Shown piece after piece: positions 53,066 to 61,952 of a stretch of DNA of 64,000 nt. Origin of the DNA: Paenibacillus xylanilyticus (GTDB lineage: Bacteria; Bacillota; Bacilli; Paenibacillales; Paenibacillaceae); the NCBI RefSeq assembly GCF_013359935.1, contig NZ_JABMCB010000170.1, positions 1 through 64,000 on the forward strand, given 5' to 3'. The position numbers and the translations under genes are program-made. Under the pieces are notes generated by a model. It was not told the DNA's origin, did no database searches, and saw nothing but the letters and a program-made list of their open reading frames with translations. The stretch's first letter is position 1. Each line of letters begins with the position of its first letter.

Positions 53066-54082
53066 TTATTTCAACTTTTGCACGGATACAGCCATTTGCT
53101 CCAGTTGTGTGTGGGTCAGTGTGTTATTTGGTGAGCTGAGCGTAACATAGCGATCATCGAGTTTGAACGTGAGCATATCTGTTTTGTCCGGTGTATACCA
53201 TTTCGCAGTTACGCCATTGGACAGTTTTACTTCTTTTCCATCATAGCTGAAGGAGTAGTCTTTCGGCGATACCGTAACATTCATTTGGTTAAAGACGAAG
53301 TTCACGCCGTCACCACCAGCACCCACACTTTTGAATGCATCACCGGCAATCATATGCTGAGGTGCGTAAGCTGTCTCAATATTGCTGTTTACTTTCTGTA
53401 CAGATACAGCTACTTGCTCAAGCTGTGCCTGAGTCAGCTTATGATCAGGGGAGCTGAGCGTTACATAACGGTCATCCAACTGGAACGTGAGCATGCCCGT
53501 TTGATCCGGTGTGTACCATTTGGCGGTAACGCCGTTAGTCAATTTTACATCCTTGCTGCTGTAACCATCCGAATAATCTCTCGGAGATACACTTACTTTC
53601 ATATGGCTGAAGATAAAGCTTACACCATCGCCACCAGCACCTACACTTTTAAAAGTATCACCCGAGACGCTTTGCTGAGGTGCGTAAGCTGTCTCAAAAC
53701 CATCAAACTGTGCAAACGCTTTTTGGATGGCTTCCTTTTGTGCAGCGCTATAGGATACATTGGTTAGCGTCGAGGGATTGCTTGTCGCTTCGCCGATGGT
53801 GACTTGGCCTTTTTTGCCGTCATACGATACAGGTACGTGCAGCGCATCCGCAATGGCACGTACAGGCAGATAAGTTGAATTGTTGTAGGTGATCGGAGCC
53901 AGTTTGTTGCCGTTGCCATCGGTTGGTGTATAAGCTGCACCGTCTACATTGAAGCTGATGCCGTGGTTAAGATAAGCCGAGATTTTTTCCAGTTGAGTAC
54001 CGGCAAATACACCAGCAGCTCCTGTTAGTGTCATGCCGAGTACCATCATCGTTGCTGCGGATTTCTTCAGGTTTTTTTTCAT
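53066..54082 (-). CDS. Copper-amine-oxidase-N-like stalk-domain protein with internal duplication
   Basis: A 338-aa secreted protein. The signal peptide spans about 1-28. A stalk domain (about 40-97) has ITYNNSTYLPVRAIADALHV, the motif of copper amine oxidase N-terminal stalks common in Paenibacillus surface proteins. Two copies of a 101-residue unit follow at about 130-230 and 236-336, each with ETAYAPQ, SVGAGGDGV, LNGVTAKWYTPD-like and DDRYVTLSSP segments. Its role is unknown; attachment to the surface or binding of an extracellular partner is plausible. Confidence 0.78.
   Translation of the reverse strand: MKKNLKKSAATMMVLGMTLTGAAGVFAGTQLEKISAYLNHGISFNVDGAAYTPTDGNGNKLAPITYNNSTYLPVRAIADALHVPVSYDGKKGQVTIGEATSNPSTLTNVSYSAAQKEAIQKAFAQFDGFETAYAPQQSVSGDTFKSVGAGGDGVSFIFSHMKVSVSPRDYSDGYSSKDVKLTNGVTAKWYTPDQTGMLTFQLDDRYVTLSSPDHKLTQAQLEQVAVSVQKVNSNIETAYAPQHMIAGDAFKSVGAGGDGVNFVFNQMNVTVSPKDYSFSYDGKEVKLSNGVTAKWYTPDKTDMLTFKLDDRYVTLSSPNNTLTHTQLEQMAVSVQKLK
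53075..53695 (-). repeat. Tandem duplication within the stalk-protein gene
   Basis: Two units of about 303 bases (53393-53695 and 53075-53377), 318 bases apart, encode nearly identical 101-residue blocks. Confidence 0.7.
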
Positions 54083-54301
54083 ATTATATCTCTCCTTCAG
54101 ATTGGTTCTGCACTCTACGTTTTAGTGTAAAATGTCAGGATCAACTTCTATGGTTGTAATTTGAATGGGCTCGCTGTCCCTTATGGCTTTATATTAAACC
54201 TGGAAGGTATCCATAATAATTCTGAATTATCTCCAACTTGTAAACATCGACCATTTATCATCCGGACAAGACTCCAAAGAAAAGCAAAGGAGGGAGGAGT
54301 C

Positions 54302-55177
54302 ATGACTGACCTTGATTTTGTGGCGGATCATTATGATATTGGCAAAATTTTAAGCAGAAAGGCCTTACAGAAAGGCAGCAGTTCGAACGCAATGCTGATC
54401 CATGCCACCACGGGCAAATATGTGCTGCGTGAGCTCAGGAATGAACAGCAGGCCCTGTCTGAACATGAACTTTATAAGGTACTAGCATCCGTTCGTATTT
54501 CTCCAAACATGCTCCAAGCTAGAGGAGGTCTGCCCTATATTCTCTACAACCACAAGATTTATAATTTGCAAACCTACATAGACCATACGATTCCGCATGA
54601 TCAGGTTCGCGTTGATTTTGCCCGGTTAGGAAAGGTGATCTCCAACTTTCATCAATTCACGGAACATCTGGATGTCCCTCAACAGGAAGATCGTTTTGCA
54701 TTACCCCAATTATGGAGCGAAGTATCCGCTAAAGTGAACAATTCATTATCCGAAGAAATACGAGCACTAGCGGGGCATACCGAGCAATGTATGGAGTACA
54801 ACATGGAGTACAGTGCGGTCATTCATGGAGATCTGGGGATTTGGAATCTTCTGTTTACAGAGGAGGCTGTTCAGATTATTGATATGGGCGAAGTAAGAAG
54901 GGGCAATCATCATTTTGATCTGGCTGCTGTGCTGACTTCCACAATACGTCCGTCCGTAACTGTAAGAGAATTGGAAACCATCGTGGCAGACTTTGAACGC
55001 GGATATGTGCAGGGTGATGTTGTGTTTAACAGGGGAGAATTATTTCAACAAATCCATGTATGGATGCTGCGGGGCTTGCTGGCGGTAATCAGGGAGAGGG
55101 GAATTGTTCCCCAAACCATCCCATATGTACGACGGAATTTGGAAGTATTACAAACGTTTAACGCCATACTTAACTGA
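54302..55177 (+). CDS. Aminoglycoside-phosphotransferase-like kinase
   Basis: A 291-aa protein of the APH/choline-kinase fold. The catalytic loop is HGDLGIWNLL (175-184) and the metal-binding IDMGE (193-197). The nucleotide-lysine region is diverged (KYVLRELRNE). Phosphotransfer to a small alcohol or sugar (homoserine, fructosamine or antibiotic) is possible; the acceptor is unknown. The ATG at 54302 follows aaaggagggaggag. A promoter upstream is not clear. Confidence 0.82.
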   Translation: MTDLDFVADHYDIGKILSRKALQKGSSSNAMLIHATTGKYVLRELRNEQQALSEHELYKVLASVRISPNMLQARGGLPYILYNHKIYNLQTYIDHTIPHDQVRVDFARLGKVISNFHQFTEHLDVPQQEDRFALPQLWSEVSAKVNNSLSEEIRALAGHTEQCMEYNMEYSAVIHGDLGIWNLLFTEEAVQIIDMGEVRRGNHHFDLAAVLTSTIRPSVTVRELETIVADFERGYVQGDVVFNRGELFQQIHVWMLRGLLAVIRERGIVPQTIPYVRRNLEVLQTFNAILN

Positions 55178-55189
55178 ACCCTTGCTGGT

Positions 55190-55396
55190 TTAGTTCACTA
55201 GGTACAGGATCAGTCCGCCCATGCCAAGCACGATTGCACCAACGTATACATAGGTTAATCGACTTAAGTTTTGCTTGGTCCGGCGGTCATATTCAGGGTT
55301 GCTGGTCTGATTGGCTTTGGAATTTCCGATGATTACTGTAGCAATTCCACCGACCAGCGCAATACCAATAATTAAAATATAAGGCAGCCATGACAT
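55190..55396 (-). CDS. Small two-helix membrane protein
   Basis: A 68-aa protein with two membrane segments (about 5-22 and 48-66) joined by a polar loop (KANQTSNPEYDRRTKQNLSR). The start has aggagg at 7 bases. I recognise no family. It is convergent with the kinase gene. Confidence 0.65.
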   Translation of the reverse strand: MSWLPYILIIGIALVGGIATVIIGNSKANQTSNPEYDRRTKQNLSRLTYVYVGAIVLGMGGLILYLVN

Positions 55397-55503
55397 GAGT
55401 AGACCTCCTTCAAAAAGGGTTGATCTTTATGTTTTTATTGTACCCCAGGATGACCTGTGATGTAAGGTGTGATTGTGAGATAAAGGAAAATAAAGTGCCT
55501 GTC

Positions 55504-55749
55504 TTAGCCATTAAAAACAACGATTCGGCAGCCCGTACAGCTGTAGCTGTTTTTTAATTGGGCGGAATCATAACCTGACATGGTAATGGTTTCAAAACCG
55601 GATTCGTTTGCCAACAGAATAAATGACATCGATGCCAGGCTTACATCCCGGCCTAACTCGAGCTTCAGCTCTTCATTCGATTTATTTGCATAATACTGTA
55701 TTGCAGCATTTGCGAGATAATCTCTGAGCGCTTCAGACCATCTCCATCG
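55504..55749 (-). pseudogene. Truncated reading frame of an unknown protein
   Basis: An open frame of 81 codons on the minus strand ending in SYSCTGCRIVVFNG. A stop codon stands two codons before its first residue and no start codon with a ribosome binding site exists. The reading (e.g. ELKLELGRDVSLASMSFILL) looks protein-like but the family is unknown. It is probably the 3' part of a decayed gene. Confidence 0.5.
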
Positions 55750-55819
55750 TTGTTATTTAAGACTCTTTTGAATTATAGTAGGCAATAACAAATGAGAAAA
55801 TAACGCACAAAAAGGTGGT

Positions 55820-56064
55820 ATAGGCACATTAAAGTATCTATTGGGGAGTGACGGCTCCTAACCGATCAATTGAAACAATTGGAAGGCGAGGGACTTGTCC
55901 GTAGGGAAATATTTAAAGAGGTGCCGCCCAAAGTGGAATATAGTTTGACTGAACTTGGATAATCATTTATTCCGGTATTAAACACGATGTGTGAATGGGG
56001 AAATACGTACGCAAGAACCAAAGGAATGGAGCAGGATGAACACATTCAATGTGATCCTAAATGA
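55820..56064 (+). pseudogene. HxlR-family regulator remnant
   Basis: Reading LLTDQLKQLEGEGLVRREIF then KEVPPKVEYSLTELG, followed by an in-frame stop, then SFIPVLNTMCEWGN, matches the second half of HxlR winged-helix regulators. The N-terminus is missing and a frame change lies near 55855. The interval 55397-56193 contains this, the minus-strand remnant and otherwise no gene. Confidence 0.75.
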
Positions 56065-56193
56065 ACTCAAAATATCAAATATTTGGTATAATGATCATCA
56101 TGTAACACCCTACATAATGGTTTGGTTAGCCCTTCGAGTCACGAATGAGGTATGATATTTCGGTATGAGCAAAATGCAAAGGAGGCCAGATGA

Positions 56194-56646
56194 ATGAGTG
56201 CATCATCAAAACCCGAGCGTCCGGCAAGAAATGTGGATACCCGGCTGTTTATCGCTTGGGCCGTATCCGTCATCGCGACGGGAGGAAGCTTGTATTTCAG
56301 CGAGATCAAGGGGTATATCCCATGTGATCTATGTTGGTTCCAGCGGATTTTCATGTATCCACTGACTGTGGTGCTCGGTATCGCCTACTTTAAGGATGAC
56401 GTGGGCATTACCAAATATGTGCTGCCACTAAGTTTCATTGGAGGCGGGATCTCGTTATATCATGTTACGATTCAGCGCATCTATTCGGCCACAGGAAATT
56501 CCGTGGCTTGTGGACAGATTCCTTGTTACACCGACTATCTGAACTGGTTTGGTTTCATCACGATTCCACTACTTGCACTGATTGCTTTTATCATCATTAT
56601 TGTGATGTTGTGGGGGATTGGCAAAACACCAAAATCTTCTTCATAA
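56194..56646 (+). CDS. bdbC: Disulfide bond formation protein (BdbC/DsbB family)
   Basis: A 150-aa membrane protein with four membrane segments. The first extracytoplasmic loop has Cys44-x-x-Cys47 (PCDLCWFQR), and the second has Cys106 and Cys111 (ACGQIPCY). These carry electrons from an exported oxidase such as BdbD/DsbA to quinone. The ATG follows aaaggagg. It is in operon with a YtkA/FixH-like lipoprotein 17 bases downstream. Confidence 0.9.
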   Translation: MSASSKPERPARNVDTRLFIAWAVSVIATGGSLYFSEIKGYIPCDLCWFQRIFMYPLTVVLGIAYFKDDVGITKYVLPLSFIGGGISLYHVTIQRIYSATGNSVACGQIPCYTDYLNWFGFITIPLLALIAFIIIIVMLWGIGKTPKSSS

Positions 56647-56663
56647 GAAAGGACAGATGATAG

Positions 56664-57128
56664 ATGAGTGGACAAGTCCGTTGGTTCATGCCCGTAATCA
56701 TCCTGCTCCTCACGATGGTGGGCTGCTCCAACGAAGAGCAATCCCAGGGGACGGAACCGCTGGAGATGATTAAGGTGCAGCTCATGGTGCCGGACGAGGT
56801 GTCAATCAAGGAAGATGTCGCGTTGCAAATGAAACTGACACAGGGAGATCGACCTGTGGATGATGCGGATCATGTGCAATTTCAGGTGTGGAATGAAGAG
56901 AATGAACCAGCTGCCCCTGCTGCAGATAAGGGCATGATGAGTCCTGAAGATCTGGAAGCTCAGGGAGCAATTACTGCTGCATCAGCAGGAGATGGGATAT
57001 ACGAAGCCAACTATACGTTTGAAGAAGCGGGCGTGTATGTCGTTCAGGTCCATGTTACCGCAGGGTCAATGCATGCGATGCCGAGAACCAAGGTAACGGT
57101 TGTCTCAGGCGAAGCAGCTGCTCAATAA
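56664..57128 (+). CDS. YtkA/FixH-like lipoprotein
   Basis: A 154-aa protein. The signal peptide ends LLLTMVGCSNEEQ, giving a lipid-anchored Cys at about 21. The mature part is an Ig-like beta domain with YEANYTFEEAGVYVVQVHV and a metal- or copper-linked SMHAMPRTKV tail, as in YtkA proteins. These are often near thiol-oxidation or cytochrome-assembly genes. It directly follows bdbC, so a role in envelope redox or copper handling is likely. Confidence 0.82.
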   Translation: MSGQVRWFMPVIILLLTMVGCSNEEQSQGTEPLEMIKVQLMVPDEVSIKEDVALQMKLTQGDRPVDDADHVQFQVWNEENEPAAPAADKGMMSPEDLEAQGAITAASAGDGIYEANYTFEEAGVYVVQVHVTAGSMHAMPRTKVTVVSGEAAAQ

Positions 57129-57242
57129 GATCCTTATCCGTATATGCGTAAGCTTCCAACCCGATAAATGATGAGCATCAGCCTTCTGGCTGTATGGCGT
57201 CGTTTACCAGGAGCAGGCACTAATCGAGGATAAGGATAAACG

Positions 57243-57291
57243 AATAACCTCCCTTCCACGCACACAGGTGATGGAATTTGGGAGGTTATTT
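57243..57291. terminator. Bidirectional terminator
   Basis: The stem AATAACCTCCC / GGGAGGTTATT lies between the lipoprotein gene and the convergent peptidase gene. Confidence 0.85.
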
Positions 57292-57295
57292 CATT

Positions 57296-57973
57296 TCATA
57301 CAAAGCCTGCTTCCCACAAAAAGTGACGTACAATTCTCGTCTGATACTTGATCCGTACCGAGCGCTTCAGGCTCCAGCAGGTCTCGACGGTAACCGAACG
57401 GGCCTGCAGCAACCTGGCGGCAGCTGTGCGGGCAGATCCCGGTAGATCATGCTGCTTCAGATTGAAGTGCCGATCGCGATTTGCGATTGAACGATTCATT
57501 TGACCAATAATTCTTTTGCATACCGGAACGGCGCGGCTTCCAGGATTGGTGATCAACGTTTGCCCCAATACACGAGAACTGAGCTGGGACAATCCGTTGG
57601 CTTCGTGCAGGTCAATCCACCAGTCCGGTCCATATTCACGAGCGATGCGAAAGACAGCAGAAGCAAGTGGGTGCTTGCCCTTTCCAGATACTCGTCGTGG
57701 AAATGTTCTGTTTAGATCAGGATTGCCTCTAATCCTCTTCTCATAAGCCTTCTGGTTCACGCGCGGAATGATAATCAGGAGCCCTCGCTGGATAGTTTGG
57801 CGTCCTGCCATGCAATCGTCAGCAAGTTTCTGCGCAGCAGCCATGCTCGCCGTCTCGTTGCCGTGTACCCCGGATGTAATGATCATCACCGGTCCAGGAT
57901 GAGCTCCGCGTATCAGATAATAGGGAGTGGCGTGCGTGCTGGACGCTGCAAGTACATGTTTTGTGACAAGCAT
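57296..57973 (-). CDS. Succinylglutamate desuccinylase/aspartoacylase-family peptidase
   Basis: A 225-aa zinc hydrolase of the M14-like AstE/AspA family. Zinc ligands appear as GVHGNE (His37, Glu40), with the PDLNRTFP segment and DLHEANGL further on. The enzyme removes acyl groups from amino acids or cleaves small amides. The ATG at 57973 follows ggaggt at 7 bases. It stands alone and is not clearly linked to its neighbours. The short length suggests a single-domain subtype. Confidence 0.82.
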   Translation of the reverse strand: MLVTKHVLAASSTHATPYYLIRGAHPGPVMIITSGVHGNETASMAAAQKLADDCMAGRQTIQRGLLIIIPRVNQKAYEKRIRGNPDLNRTFPRRVSGKGKHPLASAVFRIAREYGPDWWIDLHEANGLSQLSSRVLGQTLITNPGSRAVPVCKRIIGQMNRSIANRDRHFNLKQHDLPGSARTAAARLLQARSVTVETCWSLKRSVRIKYQTRIVRHFLWEAGFV

Positions 57974-58067
57974 GTACATCACCTCCGCTATTACAGTACG
58001 TCATGTCCATCTGGCATGTAACGGCATCCGAACAGGCTCTGGCACAGATCCGGACAAAATGGGCCAT

Positions 58068-59042
58068 TCAATATACCCGGTGGATAATATCCTCAAAATC
58101 AGGTTCTTTCATCTCCACATCTTCAATTTCGCCCCAGTGTTCGAGCTGTTTCAGAATGTCCATGGTGCTCCATTCTTTTCGGTTCACTTCAATGGTAACG
58201 ATCTGGCCCTCCACACTCGTCATCTGAATTACAGGGGATACGTTGTCCGGGATGTGAAACGAACCTCGATAAGTCACCCGAATACGTGTGGGGAGACCAA
58301 TCGTATCCCGCAGAGAGTCGATGCTTCCGTCATACGTAAGCTGACCGTGATTAATCACCATCACGCGACTGCACAATTGCTCGATATCGTCCATGTCATG
58401 AGTCGTGAGCAAAATGGTTTTGCCAAAGTCCTCATTTAAGGTGCGCAGAAACTGCCGAATGTTCCGTTTGGCGTTCACATCCAGCCCAATCGTTGGTTCA
58501 TCGAGAAAAAGCAGTTCGGGGTCATGCAGCATGGAAGCTGCCAGATCGGCACGCATCCGCTGTCCAAGCGAGAGCTTCCGGACAGGCGTAGCCCAGAACG
58601 ATTCCAGATCCAGCAGCTCCGCGAACTGGGCCAGTCGTTTCGTTTTGTCCTCGGCACGGACTCCGTACATCTCGGCCAAAATATCATACGAATCCTTCAC
58701 GGGCAGATCCCACCAGAGCTGGCTGCGCTGTCCGAACACCACCCCCAGGCGTCCGACTGTTCGGCGCCTTTCCTGATGTGGATTCATCCCTGCGAGCAAG
58801 ACTTCACCCGAGGTCGGATGAAGGATACCCGTCAGCATTTTAATCGTGGTGGATTTGCCAGCCCCGTTCGGCCCGATATAACCAACAAATTCCCCTTTGG
58901 CAATGTCAAAGCTAATGTCTCGAACGGCTTCCTTGGACAGATACTCACGTGAAAACAAGGTGCGAAGCCCGGAGAACCGGCCCTCACGTACCACAGGGGT
59001 TTTGAATTCCTTTTGCAGATGCCGCGCTGTAATCATAGTCAT
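58068..59042 (-). CDS. ABC-2 type transporter ATP-binding protein
   Basis: A 324-aa ATPase. Walker A GPNGAGKSTT, signature LSLGQRMRADLAASM, Walker B LLFLDEPTIGLD and H-loop LTTHD are present. A C-terminal extension of about 90 residues (ending EIEDVEMKEPDFEDIIHRVY) is typical of the DrrA/NatA-like class. It is last of a three-gene exporter operon with two permease subunits upstream. Confidence 0.9.
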   Translation of the reverse strand: MTMITARHLQKEFKTPVVREGRFSGLRTLFSREYLSKEAVRDISFDIAKGEFVGYIGPNGAGKSTTIKMLTGILHPTSGEVLLAGMNPHQERRRTVGRLGVVFGQRSQLWWDLPVKDSYDILAEMYGVRAEDKTKRLAQFAELLDLESFWATPVRKLSLGQRMRADLAASMLHDPELLFLDEPTIGLDVNAKRNIRQFLRTLNEDFGKTILLTTHDMDDIEQLCSRVMVINHGQLTYDGSIDSLRDTIGLPTRIRVTYRGSFHIPDNVSPVIQMTSVEGQIVTIEVNRKEWSTMDILKQLEHWGEIEDVEMKEPDFEDIIHRVY

Positions 59043-59058
59043 GACGATATTCTCCTCC

Positions 59059-59859
59059 TCAGCTACCTGTACTTTGATATTTGGTGATGCCGAATTTCCA
59101 GAAACGTAGGCTCATGATGAGACTCAGGGCGGCTACAACAACAATCGCAACAAGAACCCACGCACCTAATTGACCGCGAAGCAGGTAGAGGGATGGAACA
59201 TAGTTGACGAAACCAACCGGGATCACGGTTAACAGAATGCCAGACATCCACTTGGGATATAACGTCAGTGGATATTGGGCAGCCGTACGCGCTGCATCCT
59301 CGGTGATGGTCTGCAGCTCCTCGATGCGTGTAGTCCAGAAGCCCAGTGTTGCGGTAGCAAGTCCGATGGAAAATAGGATAACTGCCCCGGTCAGAATGAT
59401 AAGTAACGAGAACGGAATGGCTGTCCAGCCGATTTGTCCGCTATGCATCATGCCCGCCAGAGACCAGCAGAGAATAAACCCGCCTTGTAACACTTCACCA
59501 GCCATGATGCGGAAGTTTTGTGGGAGCAGTGCCAGTAATACGGGCATGGGACGGGTTAATAGTTGATCAAGTTCGCCGTCGACCAAATATTTTTCCAGAT
59601 GATGCACCTCATTGCCGAACGTCCGATACAGTGTCTTGGATAAGGTCATGATGGCGAAGAGATAACCAATCTCATGAAGAGACCAGCCTTTAATCGCTCC
59701 GAATTTGTGCAGCACGAGCGCAACCATCAGAAACTCGGAGATTTGAATCAATGCGGCCAGAACGGAGGCCATGATGAAATTGAACTTGTATTGCATCCGG
59801 CTGCGGATGCTTGTTCGAATGAGCATTTTATATAAGGTGAACCAGGAAGTGGCTTTCAT
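59059..59859 (-). CDS. ABC-2 type permease (subunit 2)
   Basis: A 266-aa membrane protein with about six segments, ABC-2 fold. The N-terminal RTSIRSRMQYKFNFIMA and the EVHHLEKYLVDGELDQLLTR motif are seen in paired ABC-2 permeases. It overlaps the upstream permease gene by four bases (ATGA), so the two are co-translated and probably form a heterodimer. The exported substrate is unknown. Confidence 0.86.
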   Translation of the reverse strand: MKATSWFTLYKMLIRTSIRSRMQYKFNFIMASVLAALIQISEFLMVALVLHKFGAIKGWSLHEIGYLFAIMTLSKTLYRTFGNEVHHLEKYLVDGELDQLLTRPMPVLLALLPQNFRIMAGEVLQGGFILCWSLAGMMHSGQIGWTAIPFSLLIILTGAVILFSIGLATATLGFWTTRIEELQTITEDAARTAAQYPLTLYPKWMSGILLTVIPVGFVNYVPSLYLLRGQLGAWVLVAIVVVAALSLIMSLRFWKFGITKYQSTGS

Positions 59860-60632
59860 CCGCCCTGCACCTCCACTTTACGGCGCAGTACCTGTGTGAT
59901 TGCCAGACAGATTAAAGTCATGAGGACACACCAAAGCAAGGTTCCCCATAACAAGTAGCCATTTTCGTAACCCAGATAGATGCGGGTTGGGACATAGAGC
60001 AGGAAAGGATAGGGCGATAGCCAGGCAATTCGTTCAAGCCAGTTTGGCAGCCATTCCAGCGGGATGAAGAAACCGGCGAGCAGATTCATCAAGGCGTGAT
60101 TGCCCCAATGCAGCCAGGAGGACTCTGTAGTCCACATCGCGGTGGCACCAATAATGTAATTCATACAGATGGATAAATAGGATGCGCCGGCAAGACCAAG
60201 TGCGGCAAATAGCAGGGTTGAAGCTTCCGTGGGCCATTGCAGTGAGAATACGATGGAGAATAGCAGGTAAATCGGAATGCTTTTGTACACGAACTGGTAG
60301 GCAATCTGCCCCCATTCACGTGCCATCAGGTGGGTAAACAGATGCACTGGCCTCATGAGATCCAGCGCGATCTGCCCTGTCCTGACAGTAAGTGGAATGC
60401 CCAGTCCATTGGTGAGAAATCCAGAGATCCAGAGAGAGGATTGCGTAAACGCAATGTAACTGACCATCCCCTGTGTCCCGTATTCTCCGAGAGAGTGGTC
60501 GGCCCCGATGCCAATCCAGAGACAGGCATACATGTAACCGAACATGGCGCTTGCCAGGTTATGTACCATGTGGGCCCCGCGGTATTGCAGGTTCCGGGAG
60601 TAGGCTTTGGAAGCCAGAGTGAAATAAAGCAT
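59856..60632 (-). CDS. ABC-2 type permease (subunit 1)
   Basis: A 258-aa membrane protein with six segments, homologous in plan to its partner (YSRNLQYRGAHMVHNLAS, then GLGIPLTVRTGQIALDLMRP). The ATG at 60632 follows ggaggtg at good spacing; an upstream in-frame ATG is unsupported. It is first of the exporter operon. Confidence 0.86.
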   Translation of the reverse strand: MLYFTLASKAYSRNLQYRGAHMVHNLASAMFGYMYACLWIGIGADHSLGEYGTQGMVSYIAFTQSSLWISGFLTNGLGIPLTVRTGQIALDLMRPVHLFTHLMAREWGQIAYQFVYKSIPIYLLFSIVFSLQWPTEASTLLFAALGLAGASYLSICMNYIIGATAMWTTESSWLHWGNHALMNLLAGFFIPLEWLPNWLERIAWLSPYPFLLYVPTRIYLGYENGYLLWGTLLWCVLMTLICLAITQVLRRKVEVQGG

Positions 60633-60812
60633 GTGACACCTCCGATAAGTTGGTTGAACGGCGGTCCCGTTCACTTCAGTCAAGGCGAAAAAGAGAGAAG
60701 GACAACAGCATACCAATTTATTCCTTCACAGGCAAGACATTTTTTTGGGATATCCCGGAAGAAACAGGGCTGTTCAACAATGCGCCACAAGACAGCGGTC
60801 TGTTCAGTCCTT

Positions 60813-60844
60813 TATAATGGAGGAGCAAGGACGTAAACGTTTAC
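60813..60844 (+). promoter_or_regulatory. Candidate -10 element and cre-like palindrome before the DegV gene
   Basis: TATAAT (60813-60818) is followed by the perfect dyad GTAAACGTTTAC (60833-60844), which fits a CcpA catabolite-responsive element or another LacI-family operator placed at or just after the start site. The -35 is weak. Confidence 0.45.
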
Positions 60845-60937
60845 AATATGAACTATTCAAATTTTAAATAATCCGCCGGGCATGTGCCTGACGATGGGGG
60901 ATACAGCTTCAACAATCCGGCAAGAGAGAAGGTTGGA

Positions 60938-61780
60938 ATGAAAAAAATTGCATGGGTTACCGATAGTACCAGCACGCTTGATCCGCTGTTTGCAGAGCAG
61001 AATCACGTATACATTGTACCGCTGCGCGTCGTATTAGGAGAAGAATGTTATCGGGAGACGGAGGATATCTCATCAGAACAGTTCTATGAGAGGCTTGCTG
61101 AGGTTTCAAGAGCAAGCAGTTCTCAGCCGCCTATAGGTGAATTTATCGAACTGTATGAATCGCTAAAAGGACAGTATGACGAGATCATCACCATTCACTG
61201 CTCAACCGCGCTTAGCGGAACGCTGCATACTTCGATGCAGGCTGCAGAGATTGCTGGAGTGTCGGTGACTGCAATTGATTCCAGAGCAGGAGCCTACCCG
61301 CTGCGGGAGATGATTTTGCAAGGCTTGGAAAAGCAGAAACAGGGATGTACGGTAACTGAAATTAAGCTGCACATTGAGCAGATGATGGATAACATGTCCT
61401 TTTACCTCATTCCGGCCAGTCTTCAGCATCTCCACCGCAGTGGCCGCGTGTCTGGCACACAGCTGGTGCTCAGCCAATTGTTGAAGATTCACCTGCTCCT
61501 GCGGTTTGATGAGGGCAAAGTTGTTGTAGGCGAGAAGATTCGAACTTTTAAACGTGCCAAACAGCGCATGCTGGAGGTACTCAAGGTGGACATGGAGAAA
61601 GTTAAACATGTATGTATCATGCATGCCAACAACCAGGAAGAAGCCCTCACGATCAAACAGCAAATTGCCGATCTGCTTCCCCGGCTTAAGACTGAAATTA
61701 TGCCTTTTATCCCTGTGGTGGGCATCCATGCAGGTGCGGGTACGATTGGACTATGCTGGATACGAAGTGAGACGATATAA
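60938..61780 (+). CDS. DegV-family fatty-acid-binding protein
   Basis: A 280-aa protein of the DegV (FakB-like) family. WVTDSTSTLDPLFAEQNHVY and the block SQPPIGEFIELYESL are family features, as are AISGT-like (TALSGTLHTSMQAAE) and HLHRSGRVSG. DegV proteins bind fatty acids and act with the FakA kinase. The ATG at 60938 follows aaggttgga. A cre-like site and promoter lie upstream, and a strong terminator follows. Confidence 0.9.
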   Translation: MKKIAWVTDSTSTLDPLFAEQNHVYIVPLRVVLGEECYRETEDISSEQFYERLAEVSRASSSQPPIGEFIELYESLKGQYDEIITIHCSTALSGTLHTSMQAAEIAGVSVTAIDSRAGAYPLREMILQGLEKQKQGCTVTEIKLHIEQMMDNMSFYLIPASLQHLHRSGRVSGTQLVLSQLLKIHLLLRFDEGKVVVGEKIRTFKRAKQRMLEVLKVDMEKVKHVCIMHANNQEEALTIKQQIADLLPRLKTEIMPFIPVVGIHAGAGTIGLCWIRSETI

Positions 61781-61797
61781 AGAGATTGACCATAGAC

Positions 61798-61847
61798 CCG
61801 GCGGGTGCCACCCTTGAAGATAGGTGGCTCTCCTGCCGGTTTTTTTG
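61798..61847 (+). terminator. Intrinsic terminator
   Basis: The stem ccggcgggtgccacc / ggtggctctcctgccgg is followed by a run of T. Confidence 0.87.
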
Positions 61848-61952
61848 TGATTCATTTTTGAAGTGACGTTTGAAGAAGTGTCATTCCACGCATTGCCAAT
61901 TCAACTGAACTGTGAGGTAATAAAAGAAATAGAGAGGCTGGAGGGAATTGAC

